A stretch of DNA of 64,000 nucleotides from Actinopolymorpha alba DSM 45243 (GCF_000373925.1 NZ_KB892731.1:78201-142200); one strand, 5' to 3'; positions 33,001-40,694 are shown, counted from the stretch's first letter. Notes: generated by a model not told the origin, from the letters alone. Program-made: numbers and translations.

Positions 33001-33564
33001 CTTGCTCCACGTCGGGCTCGGGTCCGGCGACTGGATGAGTTCGCCGCCCTTGATACCAACGCCGAGTGGCGCGTTGGAGTTGTTGATGTCGAAGAAGTCG
33101 CCGTTGACGGCCGCGACCGCGCCCACCCGGTTGGCCTGCACCGAGATCGCCTCTCCCTTGGCGACCTGTCCAGGAAAGAGGTAGTCGACGGTGGTGCCTT
33201 TGCCGAGGTCCACCGTGAGGCTGTCGGCCTGGAGCCAGGACGGCGTACCCGTGTAGCCGTCCGGGCCGTATCTGTCGAACGACCGCAACGTGACGCCGGG
33301 CGCGATCGGCCGGCTGGTTTCGTACGTCTCGAGCCGCGGCTCGACTGCGGCCGCGGCCCTCGCCAACCCGCGCGGGGCGTCGAGGGCGGCGGTCGCGCTG
33401 TCGGAGGTAGATGACTGGAGATTCCACGGGTCCTGCGTACCCGCGCGGGCCGGCACCGTGGCGCCGACCATCAACGACGTGGCGAGTCCCGCGCCGACGA
33501 GTCCGCCCAGGACGGCACGACGGCGCGGACGCGCCGGTGAACCTGCTGCTGTTGTGATCCCCAC
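30055..33564 (-). CDS. Secreted phosphodiester glycosidase-metallophosphoesterase fusion
   Basis: 1169 residues from GTG 33564 (GGGGAGG five bases upstream; the frame opens at 33594). A Tat-like signal RPRRRAVLGGLVGAGLATSL starts the protein. Residues about 110-445 are a NAGPA-type phosphodiester glycosidase (AVNGDFFDINNSNAPLG, ALNLDGGGSTTIVA). Bacterial Ig-like segments and a jelly-roll carbohydrate-binding-like region (YFGERATGSITPVPGKEG) fill about 450-790. Residues about 800-1060 are a calcineurin-type phosphoesterase: SDAQ, INGDFVDE, PGNHEVMGG, QHVPL and GGHVGTFH, with Gln where the first motif usually has His. A C-terminal Ig-like domain ends the protein. It may strip and dephosphorylate glycan phosphodiesters outside the cell (inference). 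Confidence 0.9.
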   Translation of the reverse strand: MGITTAAGSPARPRRRAVLGGLVGAGLATSLMVGATVPARAGTQDPWNLQSSTSDSATAALDAPRGLARAAAAVEPRLETYETSRPIAPGVTLRSFDRYGPDGYTGTPSWLQADSLTVDLGKGTTVDYLFPGQVAKGEAISVQANRVGAVAAVNGDFFDINNSNAPLGVGIKGGELIQSPDPSPTWSKSVAMLSADGLGSIGEVLFEGTIALPGGASAPLAGINKPNLLTGAVEAFTPLWGTYCRCRATQGATKVTEVEVVDGKVTAVRSAAGQGEIPARGFVLVGREAGADLLAGLAPGDPVSIDYKARSAGSKEIRAAINGRQLLVVNGVPQKASQGNNVPAAPRTAVGFSKDGRKMFLLTADGRQPAFADGLGLDELATMMVELGAYNALNLDGGGSTTIVARKPGGATAQVENRPSDGGERADPNGLALFAPKGSGTLRGLWVDTALDPNRASGSSTVAPARPERVFPGLSRRLTATGYDETYGPAASKVAWESTGQGTITRDGVFRGRTTGTAKVTASAADVRGAIELNVLKPLTRLAASTQQVALAGIGEKATFGVVGYDRDGYSAPIEPTDLTFSYDRELIDIVTTSAGQFTATAKKGSGSTPVTISAGQVRAVLPITVGLDEVVVADFEDASQWSYFGERATGSITPVPGKEGNGLKLSYNFDESTATRTGGALSPDGIVVPGQPRALRLWVNASGHGEWASLQVYDGAGQLLPAFRAGYLTWTGWRQLEFTVPPGTQYPLKIRRYYSAETVAASQYKSEIVIDQLTALVPPPVEVPPQRAAPDPLIVRNGGVDGAPWRFAVMSDAQFVARNPDSDLVKNARRTLREIKATRPDFVLINGDFVDEASPEDFAFAKRILDEELGGALPYYYVPGNHEVMGGSIANFEAVFGAPSRVFDHKGTRFVTLNTSGLSLKGSDWTQLRTLRRELDRAAADPAIGSVALVQHVPLRDPTPAKASELNDRKEAAVIERWLSDFQRQTGKGAVFVGGHVGTFHAAHVDGVPYFINGNSGKAPATRPEEGGVTGWSLWGVDPITAKEADAARRDPLRAAPEWVDAEVRPHVDALGVDAPDQLTVGQSSDVKAMLTQGTKTFPVTYPMTAVWSGSPNVLIGDRSGVKPWHTAVFDPETGTLTALKPNSVTLAVTVNGVMSRATVKLVARAAA

Positions 33565-33718
33565 CTGGTCCTCCCCAAGGATGCCTGTAGGCACCCCGAA
33601 GTGAACCTCAGGCGGCGACTACTTTCCAGACCTTGAGGTGGACCGAAAGAAAACACCAGACGGCCTTGCGGGATCGCCGGCGACCGAGGAGCTCTTCCCT
33701 CAGAGGTCGCCCAGAAGC

Positions 33719-34501
33719 TCAGGCGGTCTTCGAGGCCCCGCCGTCGATCAGGTAGTCCGCGCCGCTGATGCTGGCCGCGCGCGGCGAGGCGAGGTAGACG
33801 ACCAGCTCGGCGACCTCCGCCGGCTCGATCAGGCGACCGGTCGTCATGCCGGCGTTGGCCGGGAGCCGGGCCAGCAGCTCATCCATCTCCACACCCATCG
33901 CCTTCGCGAGAACCCCGCCGTAGCCGTCGGGGTTCGTCAAGAGTGGGGTGCGCGACGGGCCCGGCGAGACGGTGTTGACCCGCACTCCCTGAGGACCGAA
34001 CTCCTCCGCGAGCGACTTGCTGAATGCCGTCAAGGCCGCCTTGGCAGTGGTGTAGGGCGCTGGACCCACCTGCGGCGTGCGTGCGGCGTTGGACGAGATG
34101 TTGATGATGGTCCCCCGCCGGCGGATGAGGCTCGGCAGGGCGGCCCGGCTGGCGCGTACCGCACTGAAGAAGTTCAGCTCGAAGGTCTGCCGCCACACGT
34201 CCTCGCCGAAGCTCGAGAAGCCGCCCGCCAACCCGCCGCCGGCATCGCCGCCGCCGACGTTGTTGACGAGTACGTCGATCTCGCCGAGTTCGGCGAGCGC
34301 CTGGTCGATCAGGAGGCCCGGCCCCTTGGGGGTCGACAGGTCGACCGGTACGGCGAACGCGCCGGTCTCCTTCAACTCCGCGGAAACCGTGCGCGCACCC
34401 GCCACCACCCGCATTCCCTCCGCGCTGAGCGCAGCCGCGATGGCCAGTCCGATACCCCGGCTGGCGCCCGTCACCACTGCGGTCTTACCGGTCAGTCGCA
34501 T
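33719..34501 (-). CDS. SDR family oxidoreductase
   Basis: 260 residues. Cofactor loop VVTGASRGIGLA, NNVGGGD in place of NNAG, catalytic Ser in NISSNAARTP, YxxxK in PYTTAKA and the C-terminal SGADYLIDGGASKTA. ATG 34501 is 8 bases after GAGGAAG; ATG 34507 is also possible. It is divergent from a TetR regulator 136 bases away, the classic arrangement in which the regulator controls its neighbour. Substrate unknown. Confidence 0.93.
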   Translation of the reverse strand: MRLTGKTAVVTGASRGIGLAIAAALSAEGMRVVAGARTVSAELKETGAFAVPVDLSTPKGPGLLIDQALAELGEIDVLVNNVGGGDAGGGLAGGFSSFGEDVWRQTFELNFFSAVRASRAALPSLIRRRGTIINISSNAARTPQVGPAPYTTAKAALTAFSKSLAEEFGPQGVRVNTVSPGPSRTPLLTNPDGYGGVLAKAMGVEMDELLARLPANAGMTTGRLIEPAEVAELVVYLASPRAASISGADYLIDGGASKTA

Positions 34502-34637
34502 GTCCATGACTTCCTCGCCATCCCTAGAACTCGCATCACCGTAGATGCCGTAACACTAATAACTGCTACATCAATGATGCAACTAAACGCTTAGGTGGGA
34601 CCGTGCAGTACCCTCGTCCGCGGGACAGGAGGCATGG

Positions 34638-35240
34638 ATGAAGCGGCAGGAGCGCGTTCGCGGCGGCACCGGCAGGGCCTTACGGGCAGACGCCGAGCGC
34701 ACCGAGCAGGCCATCCTCGAGGCGGCTGAACGCGTCCTCGGCGACAACCCCGCCGCGTCGATGGAGCAGGTCGCTGAGGCCGCCGGCGTGGCGAGGACGA
34801 CCGTCCACCGCCGCTTCGCCACCCGGGACGCGCTCATCACGGCCATGACCGCCCGGGCGATCCAGCAGTTCGACGCCGCGGTCAAGGCGGCGCGTCCCGA
34901 CACCGCGCCACCGCTGGTCGCTCTCTACCAAGGGACCGCGAACATCCTGCGGGTCAAGATCGGCTGGGGGTTCGCGCTGAGTCGCGCGTCGTCGACCGAC
35001 ACCGAGATCGCGCGGATCCAAGCCGACGTGCTCGCCACCTGCGATCGGTTGTTCCGGCGTGCGCAGGAGTCGGGAGTGCTGCGGGCCGACGCCGATCTGG
35101 CCTGGGTACGCCGGGTCTACTACGCCCTGATCCACGAAGCCGCCGCGGGCCGATCCGACGAGGACGACACCGACGCGCTCGCCACCCTCCTCGTCGACAC
35201 GCTGTTGCGAGGCTTCGGCGCCGACGGCGGGCACCTCTAG
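34638..35240 (+). CDS. TetR/AcrR family transcriptional regulator
   Basis: 200 residues. N-terminal helix-turn-helix ERTEQAILEAAERVLG, SMEQVAEAAGVARTTVHRRFATRDALITAMTARA, then a helical ligand domain with no recognisable subfamily signature. An AGGAGG site precedes the ATG. Its divergent position next to the SDR at 33719-34501 suggests it represses that gene. The intervening region is comparatively AT-rich (TAACACTAATAACTGC), consistent with promoters and an operator, but I could not define a clear inverted repeat. Confidence 0.92.
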   Translation: MKRQERVRGGTGRALRADAERTEQAILEAAERVLGDNPAASMEQVAEAAGVARTTVHRRFATRDALITAMTARAIQQFDAAVKAARPDTAPPLVALYQGTANILRVKIGWGFALSRASSTDTEIARIQADVLATCDRLFRRAQESGVLRADADLAWVRRVYYALIHEAAAGRSDEDDTDALATLLVDTLLRGFGADGGHL

Positions 35241-35351
35241 CCGCTGGTACGTACGGCAGAACCCACCACCTGTCGGTGGCCGCTTCTAATGTTGCCGCCG
35301 ACGGCTACCACGGCTGTCGACCCGTCTCTGTGAGAACCCTGGGGGGCTCGC

Positions 35352-36521
35352 ATGCCTAAGACCGACACCTCACCCCGGATCATGCTGCTCGTCGGCACCA
35401 CCAAGGGCGCCTTCTTCCTGTCGGCGGACGCCGAGCGCCAGGATTGGCAGCTGACCGGGCCGCATCTTGGCGGCTGGGAGATCTACAGCCTCGTTGGCGA
35501 CACGCGCGCGGGGCGGCAACGGATCCTCGCCGGCACCCATCACCGTTCCGGCGGCGCGACGATCCAGATCAGCGACGACCTGGGTGCCTCGTGGCGTCCG
35601 GTCGAGGAGGGGCCGCAGTTCGCGCCACTGGGCGACTTCGACTGGGAGCGGTCGCAGTGGGTGCCCAACAAGCCCGAGGCCCAACGGGAATGGAGACTCA
35701 ACCGGTTCTGGCAGCTGATTCTCGGGCACGAGAGCCAGCCGGACACGGTGTACGCCGGCTCGGAGGAGGCGGCCGTTTTCGTCAGTCACGACGCTGGCGA
35801 GCGCTGGACGGAGGTTTCCGGGCTGACCGCACACCCGACCCGGCCCGAGTGGGGACCTGGCGCGGGTGGCATGGGCCTCCACACGATCCTGATCCACCCC
35901 AACAACCCGGCACGGATGTGGGCGGCGGCATCCTCGGTCGGAGTCTTCCGCACCGACGACGGCGGCGAGACCTGGCAGACGCGCAACGCCGGGCTCAACC
36001 GCCAACCCGTGCAGGGTAAGGCGCCTGAGATCGGCTACTGCGCTCACAAGATCGTCCTCGATCCCGACGACCCGGACATCCTCTACATGCAGGACCACGG
36101 TGGGGTCAACAAGTCAGTCGACGGGGGTGACAGCTGGTTCCCGATCGAGAAGGGGCTTGGGGCCGAGGGAGACGAGCGGTTCGGATTCCCGATGGTGATC
36201 TCCCGCAATGGCGACCTCTACATCTTCCCCTTGAAGGACAGCGCACACCGGGTAGCCCGTAACGGCAGGATGCTCGTCTACCGCTCCGACGACCGGGGCG
36301 AGAGCTGGGCACCGGTGGCCGGCGACTTCTCGGCGACCGAGAGCTACGTCAACGTCCTGCGCGATGGGATGGCGATCGACGCGCTCGACCCGCACGGCCT
36401 GTATTTCGGCACCAGTTCGGGGGAACTCTTCTACTCCCTTGATCGCGGTGACAGCTGGCAGGCGATTCCCGGCCGGTTCCCGCGGATCACGTGTGTCAAG
36501 ACCTGGTTGCTGCCCGCATGA
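35352..36521 (+). CDS. Asp-box (BNR) beta-propeller, exo-sialidase-like protein
   Basis: 389 residues with no signal peptide. At least six Asp-box turns (SxDxGxxW) are visible: SDDLGASWRPV, SHDAGERWTEV, TDDGGETWQTR, SVDGGDSWFPI, SDDRGESWAPV and SLDRGDSWQAI. The fold is a sialidase/VPS10-type beta-propeller, but the Arg triad of true sialidases is not evident, so the label exo-sialidase is only by fold. ATG 35352 follows GGGGGG. Its stop overlaps the start of the MoaD-like gene (ATGA), and a paralogue follows at 36826, forming a three-gene cassette. Function unknown. Confidence 0.85.
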   Translation: MPKTDTSPRIMLLVGTTKGAFFLSADAERQDWQLTGPHLGGWEIYSLVGDTRAGRQRILAGTHHRSGGATIQISDDLGASWRPVEEGPQFAPLGDFDWERSQWVPNKPEAQREWRLNRFWQLILGHESQPDTVYAGSEEAAVFVSHDAGERWTEVSGLTAHPTRPEWGPGAGGMGLHTILIHPNNPARMWAAASSVGVFRTDDGGETWQTRNAGLNRQPVQGKAPEIGYCAHKIVLDPDDPDILYMQDHGGVNKSVDGGDSWFPIEKGLGAEGDERFGFPMVISRNGDLYIFPLKDSAHRVARNGRMLVYRSDDRGESWAPVAGDFSATESYVNVLRDGMAIDALDPHGLYFGTSSGELFYSLDRGDSWQAIPGRFPRITCVKTWLLPA

Positions 36522-36833
36522 CGAGTGCTGCGAGCGCGGACGAGACGCCTGATGCGGTGGAGATCCGCGTCCAGGTGCCGTCCATGCTGAGGGACTGTAC
36601 GGGTGATCAGACCCGGCTCACGGTTGAGGCGCGCAACCCTTGCCGAGGCGGTCGACCGGCTGCTTGCGACCTATCCCCTGCTGCGCCTCCACCTGTATGA
36701 CGAGACCAACCACCTGCGACCACACGTGCTGATCTACTTCAACGACGCCAACATCGCGTGGTTCGAGCGGCTCGACCTGCCCCTCAAGGCAGGCGATCGC
36801 CTGACCATCCTGCAGAACGTCTCAGGTGGTTGA
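36518..36833 (+). pseudogene. MoaD/ThiS-like (ubiquitin-fold) protein gene with one frameshift
   Basis: ATG 36518 overlaps the upstream stop and encodes AVEIRVQVPSMLRDCTG and RLTVEAR. At about 36635 one extra base (GCGCAACCC for GCGCACCC) shifts the frame. Skipping it restores TLAEAVDRLLATYPLLRLHL, VLIYFNDANIAWFE, AGDRLTILQNVSGG and the TGA 36831-36833. The reconstructed protein has about 104 residues and ends in the Gly-Gly that MoaD/ThiS sulfur carriers need for activation. Its stop overlaps the GTG of the second propeller gene, so all three genes are coupled. Whether the frameshift is real, an assembly error or recoded is open. An internal ATG at 36603 could yield only the C-terminal part. 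Confidence 0.8.
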
Positions 36834-37929
36834 GGTGAGCACCCTGACCGTTGTTCTTCTCGTCGGGACCGCCAAGGGCGCGTTCGTCTTCACCTCTGAT
36901 CTCGAACGCCGGTCCTGGCAGTGTCGAGGCCCGCTGCTGCCCGGGTGGCAGTTGTATGACCTGCTTGCCCTGCCTGGCACGCAGCGGCTGTTGGCGGCGA
37001 CCAACCACCTCGCCTACGGCGCGACGGTCCGGGTGAGTGATGACTTCGGGATGACGTGGCAGCAGCAGGCACGTAGTCCCCGATACTCCCCCGGCAGCGA
37101 ATGGAAGGTCCGGGAGATCTGGCGTTTCAGCCAGCCGGACGCCGCTGCTGCTCCGGACCAGGTCTACGCGGGGGTCGCCGACGCCGGCCTCTTCCTCAGC
37201 CGGGACGCGGGCGAGTCATGGGCGGAGGTGGACGGACTCCATACCCATCCAACGCGGTCGTACTGGGACCGGACCGCGGGCAGCGGGTGCCTACACAGCA
37301 TCGTCGTCGACCCGGCGGACTCCGACCGCAGGTGGGTCGCGGTCTCAGGCGCCGGCGTGTTCCGCACCGACGACGCGGGCGCCAGCTGGGTGGCCAGCAA
37401 CGAAGGCCTGCCACCCCCGCCACCCGATCATCCGAGCCCGGCAGTGGGGCGCCAGGTCCAGAAACTCGCCATCGACCCGCGCCCGCCCCACCCGCTCTAC
37501 CTCCAGCACCACAGCGGGGTGTTCCGGTCTGCCGACGGCGCCCGCAGCTGGGAACGCATCGACGCCGGCCTGCCGACGTCATTCGGCTTCCCGATCGCCG
37601 TCGACCGTACGCGCACGGTCTGGGTCGCCCCGCTGGAAGGCCCCGACAATCGCTACATGCGGGCTGGCCGGCTCGCGCTCTACCGCTCCCCTGATGCGGG
37701 TGGTTCCTGGGTCGAGTGCCGGCAGGGTCTTCCGGACGTTCCGCACTATGTCTCGGTGTTGCGCGATGCGCTCACCACAGACGACCTTGATCCGGTGGGT
37801 GTCTACTTCGGTACGACCTCGGGCGAGCTCTATGCCTCCGCCGACGGCGGCGACACCTGGCACAACATTCCGGGAACGTTCACCCGGATCACCAGCATCC
37901 GTGCCTGCCTGCTCGACCTTCGAAGCTGA
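36826..37929 (+). CDS. Asp-box (BNR) beta-propeller protein, paralogue
   Basis: 367 residues from GTG 36826, which overlaps the end of the MoaD-like gene. Asp-box turns include SDDFGMTWQQQ, SRDAGESWAEV, TDDAGASWVAS, SADGARSWERI, SPDAGGSWVEC and SADGGDTWHNI. It aligns along its length with 35352-36521: both start with TLVLLVGTAKGAF-like strands, both contain a THPTR block after the second Asp box, and both end with the block YFGT(T/S)SGELY. No signal peptide is seen, so it is probably cytoplasmic. A terminator follows. Substrate and partner are unknown; the conserved cassette with a ubiquitin-fold protein is the main clue. Confidence 0.85.
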   Translation: MVEVSTLTVVLLVGTAKGAFVFTSDLERRSWQCRGPLLPGWQLYDLLALPGTQRLLAATNHLAYGATVRVSDDFGMTWQQQARSPRYSPGSEWKVREIWRFSQPDAAAAPDQVYAGVADAGLFLSRDAGESWAEVDGLHTHPTRSYWDRTAGSGCLHSIVVDPADSDRRWVAVSGAGVFRTDDAGASWVASNEGLPPPPPDHPSPAVGRQVQKLAIDPRPPHPLYLQHHSGVFRSADGARSWERIDAGLPTSFGFPIAVDRTRTVWVAPLEGPDNRYMRAGRLALYRSPDAGGSWVECRQGLPDVPHYVSVLRDALTTDDLDPVGVYFGTTSGELYASADGGDTWHNIPGTFTRITSIRACLLDLRS

Positions 37930-37941
37930 CGTCATGCCAGG

Positions 37942-37977
37942 GTGAGAGGTCGCGCCCCTAGGTGCGCGACCTCTCAC
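37942..37977. terminator. Bidirectional terminator hairpin
   Basis: GTGAGAGGTCGCGC pairs perfectly with GCGCGACCTCTCAC around an 8-base loop. It lies between the convergent propeller gene and the 2-hydroxyacid dehydrogenase. The block TGAGAGGTCGCGC recurs at 39007-39019, on the other side of the dehydrogenase gene. Confidence 0.85.
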
Positions 37978-38937
37978 TCAGAGCTTCGCGGTCAGCACGT
38001 TGATCGGGCGCCCGGCGACGTACGCCCGGATCACCTCGACCGCCGCGGGATACCACTCGGTGTACGTCTTCCACGTCACGAACCCCAGGTGCGGGGTCAG
38101 CAGCGTACGCGGCGCCCGCAGGATCGGGTGATCGGCCGGAAGCGGTTCCTCGTCGTACACATCGAGGCCGGCACCAGCCAGCCGGCCACTCTCCAGCGCC
38201 GCGATCAGTGCATCCTGGTCGACGATCGGGCCGCGCGAGGTGTTGATGAGGTACGCCGTCGGCTTCATCAGGGCCAGCTCCCGCGCGCCGACCAGGCCGC
38301 GGCTGCGATCGCTCAACTGGAGGTGGACGCTGAGGATGTCCGAGCGCGTGAACAGCTCGTCCTCCTCCACCCGCTCGACCCCGACGTCTGCCGCCGCGTC
38401 GGCGGTGAGGTGCTGGCTCCACGCGATCACGTCCATCCCGAACGCGCGGGCCACCGGCACCATCGCCCGCCCGAGCCGGCCGAGGCCGAGCAGCCCGAGC
38501 GTGGCACCAGCCAGGTCGGTGCCAACGGTGCGTTGCCAGCCGCCGGCCCGGATCGCCGCGTCCTCCTCGGTGAGGTGGCGGACCAACCCGAGAATGAGTG
38601 CCCACGCGATCTCGATGGTGGCCGCGCCGCTGCCCGGCGTTCCACACACGACGATCCCGTGGTCGCGGGCGGCGTCGAGATCGATGGAGGCGTTGCGCAT
38701 CCCGGTCGTGACGACCAACCGGAGTCGGGGCAGCCGGGCGATCAGTGAACGCCGCAAGGGCGTCCGCTCGCGCATCAGCACGAGAATGTCGAACGCCGCA
38801 AGCCGCTCGACCAGTGCGTCCTCGTCGGCGAGATGGTCGTGGAAGAACGCCACCTCGGTGCCGTCGGGGAGGTCCGCCCAGTCCGCGATGGACTGGGCGA
38901 CCGCCTGGTAGTCGTCAAGGACCGCTATCCGCGCCAT
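37978..38937 (-). CDS. D-isomer-specific 2-hydroxyacid dehydrogenase (phosphoglycerate dehydrogenase-like)
   Basis: 319 residues. Start MARIAVLDDYQAVAQ is typical of a SerA-like branch. The NAD loop is LGLLGLGRLGRAM, the catalytic Arg is in INTSRGPIVDQDAL, the Glu in YDEEPLPADHP and the His in LTPHLGFVT. ATG 38937 was preferred to the longer open frame because the protein then begins canonically. The start codon and its upstream GAG lie inside a perfect 15-bp stem (38935-38970), so translation may be controlled. It is a single gene between two hairpins; the DinB gene lies upstream on the same strand. Confidence 0.93.
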   Translation of the reverse strand: MARIAVLDDYQAVAQSIADWADLPDGTEVAFFHDHLADEDALVERLAAFDILVLMRERTPLRRSLIARLPRLRLVVTTGMRNASIDLDAARDHGIVVCGTPGSGAATIEIAWALILGLVRHLTEEDAAIRAGGWQRTVGTDLAGATLGLLGLGRLGRAMVPVARAFGMDVIAWSQHLTADAAADVGVERVEEDELFTRSDILSVHLQLSDRSRGLVGARELALMKPTAYLINTSRGPIVDQDALIAALESGRLAGAGLDVYDEEPLPADHPILRAPRTLLTPHLGFVTWKTYTEWYPAAVEVIRAYVAGRPINVLTAKL

Positions 38938-38970
38938 AGGGCTCACGCTAGGGGCAGCGCGAGCCCTATG
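38935..38970 (-). promoter_or_regulatory. Start-codon-sequestering stem-loop in the mRNA leader
   Basis: On the minus-strand transcript CATAGGGCTC (38970-38961) pairs with GAGCCCTATG (38944-38935). The stem extends inward through a G-U and CGCU/AGCG pairs to about 15 bp, with a short loop. The final ATG of the stem is the start codon of the dehydrogenase gene. Confidence 0.55.
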
Positions 38971-39025
38971 ACCAACCGCCCGTCGGCCGAAGAACGCCGG
39001 ATCGGTTGAGAGGTCGCGCGATCTC

Positions 39026-39541
39026 TTAGACGTAACCGGTCTCGCCGTCGACAAGTTCACGGATCGCATCCAGGTGACCAAGGTGGCGGGCGGTTTCCTC
39101 GATCATGTGGCACAGGATGTAACGCACCGACGCCGGATCCTTGGTGGCATACGGTCCGGTCTCCAGGTCGTCGAGCGAGCAGCCGGCGACGATTTCGCGG
39201 GACCGGGCGCACTCCGCGTCGTACTCATCGAGAAGCTGGGCGAGCGGGATGTCGTCGACCATCATCTCGGCATCGGGGTGGCCGCCTTCGGTCCAGGGAG
39301 TCTGGCCGGTATCGGGTACACCCTTCAGGTTGAGCTGGAACCACGCGTATTCGTTCCAGCGCAGGTGCGAGACCACACCAGCCATCGTCATCAGCGGCGA
39401 CGACGGGAGGACCGGACGGTGGGCGTCGGCGTCGGCGAGGCCTTCACACTTTTTGCGGACACTGGCGCGTTGGACGTCCAGCCAGCCGGTGAGATAGCTG
39501 CGTTCGTCGGACTCACGAAGCAGGTCTTTGCGGGTTGTCAC
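39026..39541 (-). CDS. DinB family protein (DUF664)
   Basis: 171 residues from GTG 39541, with GGAG 5 bases upstream; the frame is open to 39574. The start TTRKDLLRESDERSYLTGWLDVQR and later VSHLRWNEYAWF and RYILCHMIEETARHLGHLDAIRE match the DUF664 branch of the DinB four-helix bundle. The three His positions expected to bind metal (SHL, CHM, RHLGH) are present. Members include mycothiol-dependent enzymes, though most are uncharacterised. A weak hairpin overlapping its stop (39008-39027) may serve as terminator. Confidence 0.9.
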   Translation of the reverse strand: MTTRKDLLRESDERSYLTGWLDVQRASVRKKCEGLADADAHRPVLPSSPLMTMAGVVSHLRWNEYAWFQLNLKGVPDTGQTPWTEGGHPDAEMMVDDIPLAQLLDEYDAECARSREIVAGCSLDDLETGPYATKDPASVRYILCHMIEETARHLGHLDAIRELVDGETGYV

Positions 39542-39731
39542 ATGATCTCCAGCGGTATCGAGGCGCTGCGCCACCGCCGCCGGAGCGAAGACCGATCAGT
39601 CGTAGGTGCGGCGGGGAGGCAGCGCGGCTTCTTGCGTTTTCATCGACGCGCACCTCCTCCCTGTCGCGTTGCTTGTCCAGGACCGATCTGCTCGCCGCCA
39701 TTCAATCACGGCAGGAGTTTCGCCAGACCGC

Positions 39732-40589
39732 TCAGCCCGTGTAGGGCAGGACCGGCAGGCCCCGCACACCCGGACGTGCGCGGAACAGCGCGCCGGCTAC
39801 CGGCTGATAGTCGTCGGCGAGTCCCTGGCGGGAGGTCGTGATGTACAACTCGTCGAGGTCGGGGCCGCCGAACGTGCATGCCGTCACCTGGGTGGCCGGT
39901 AGCTCCACCACACCGTCCAGCCGGCCGTCAGGCGCGTATCGGCGTACGGCCGAACCACCCCACAGGGCGACCCAGAGGTAACCGTCGGCGTCGACGGTCA
40001 GACCATCGGGTCCACCGTGTTCGGAGGGGATGTCGATGACCTTCCGGCGACTCTCCGCCACCAGCCCGGTCGCGGGGTCGTAGTCGAACGCATCCACCCG
40101 ACCAGTTGGCGTGTCGACGTAGTAGGCCACCTGGTGATCGGGCGCCCAGGCCAGGCCGTTGGAGATCGTCACGTCCGGCAGGACCACCGAGACGGACCCG
40201 TCAATTCCAAGTTGGTAAAGGGAACCCGCGCCAGGCGTCGCGGCGTACGCCATCGAACCGCAGTAGAACCGCCCGGCCGGATCACAGCCGCCTTCGTTCA
40301 TGCGTACGCCGCTGTCGGACCACACCTCGCCGAGCCTGGTGACCGCACCGTCGTCGGAGACGAACGCGAACCCGCGCTCGATCGCCGCGACCATGCCACC
40401 GGACGCGCGGGGCCGGAACGCCGCCGCGACCTCCCCGATGTGGAGCCGGTCGACCTCGCCCGTGGCCAGGTCCGCGGTCAGGATGTCGCCGGCCAGCATG
40501 TCGACGAACCGGATTCCCCAGCTGTCATGCCAGACCGGACCCTCGCCGTGGTGGGCGCGCGGATCGGTGACCTGCTCGATATCGACCAT
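39732..40589 (-). CDS. SMP-30/gluconolactonase family sugar lactonase
   Basis: 285-residue six-bladed beta-propeller. The metal-binding Glu is in HGEGPVWHD, with SDSGVRMNEGGCDPAGRF, ISNGLAWAPD (Asn) and GGPDGLTVDADG (Asp) supplying the other ligands. Such enzymes hydrolyse aldonolactones to aldonic acids, the second step of oxidative pentose or hexose catabolism. It stands alone, 127 bases from the antitoxin gene on the other strand. With the dehydratases at 41914 and 7656 and the dehydrogenase at 6169 it would complete an arabinose- or xylose-oxidation route (inference). Confidence 0.92.
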   Translation of the reverse strand: MVDIEQVTDPRAHHGEGPVWHDSWGIRFVDMLAGDILTADLATGEVDRLHIGEVAAAFRPRASGGMVAAIERGFAFVSDDGAVTRLGEVWSDSGVRMNEGGCDPAGRFYCGSMAYAATPGAGSLYQLGIDGSVSVVLPDVTISNGLAWAPDHQVAYYVDTPTGRVDAFDYDPATGLVAESRRKVIDIPSEHGGPDGLTVDADGYLWVALWGGSAVRRYAPDGRLDGVVELPATQVTACTFGGPDLDELYITTSRQGLADDYQPVAGALFRARPGVRGLPVLPYTG

Positions 40590-40694
40590 GCCGGCAAGCC
40601 TTTCACGAGGACGGTTTTGACCTATATGAGACTATGCGGTGCGGTGCCCAGAATGTTCTCCATATCCGCCACGAACCCGTCGGACCACCTGGTA

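Noticed and set aside
30184..33414. 1076-codon plus-strand frame opposite the phosphodiester glycosidase gene
   Set aside because: Arg-rich shadow frame of a high-GC gene. The minus strand encodes recognisable domains throughout.
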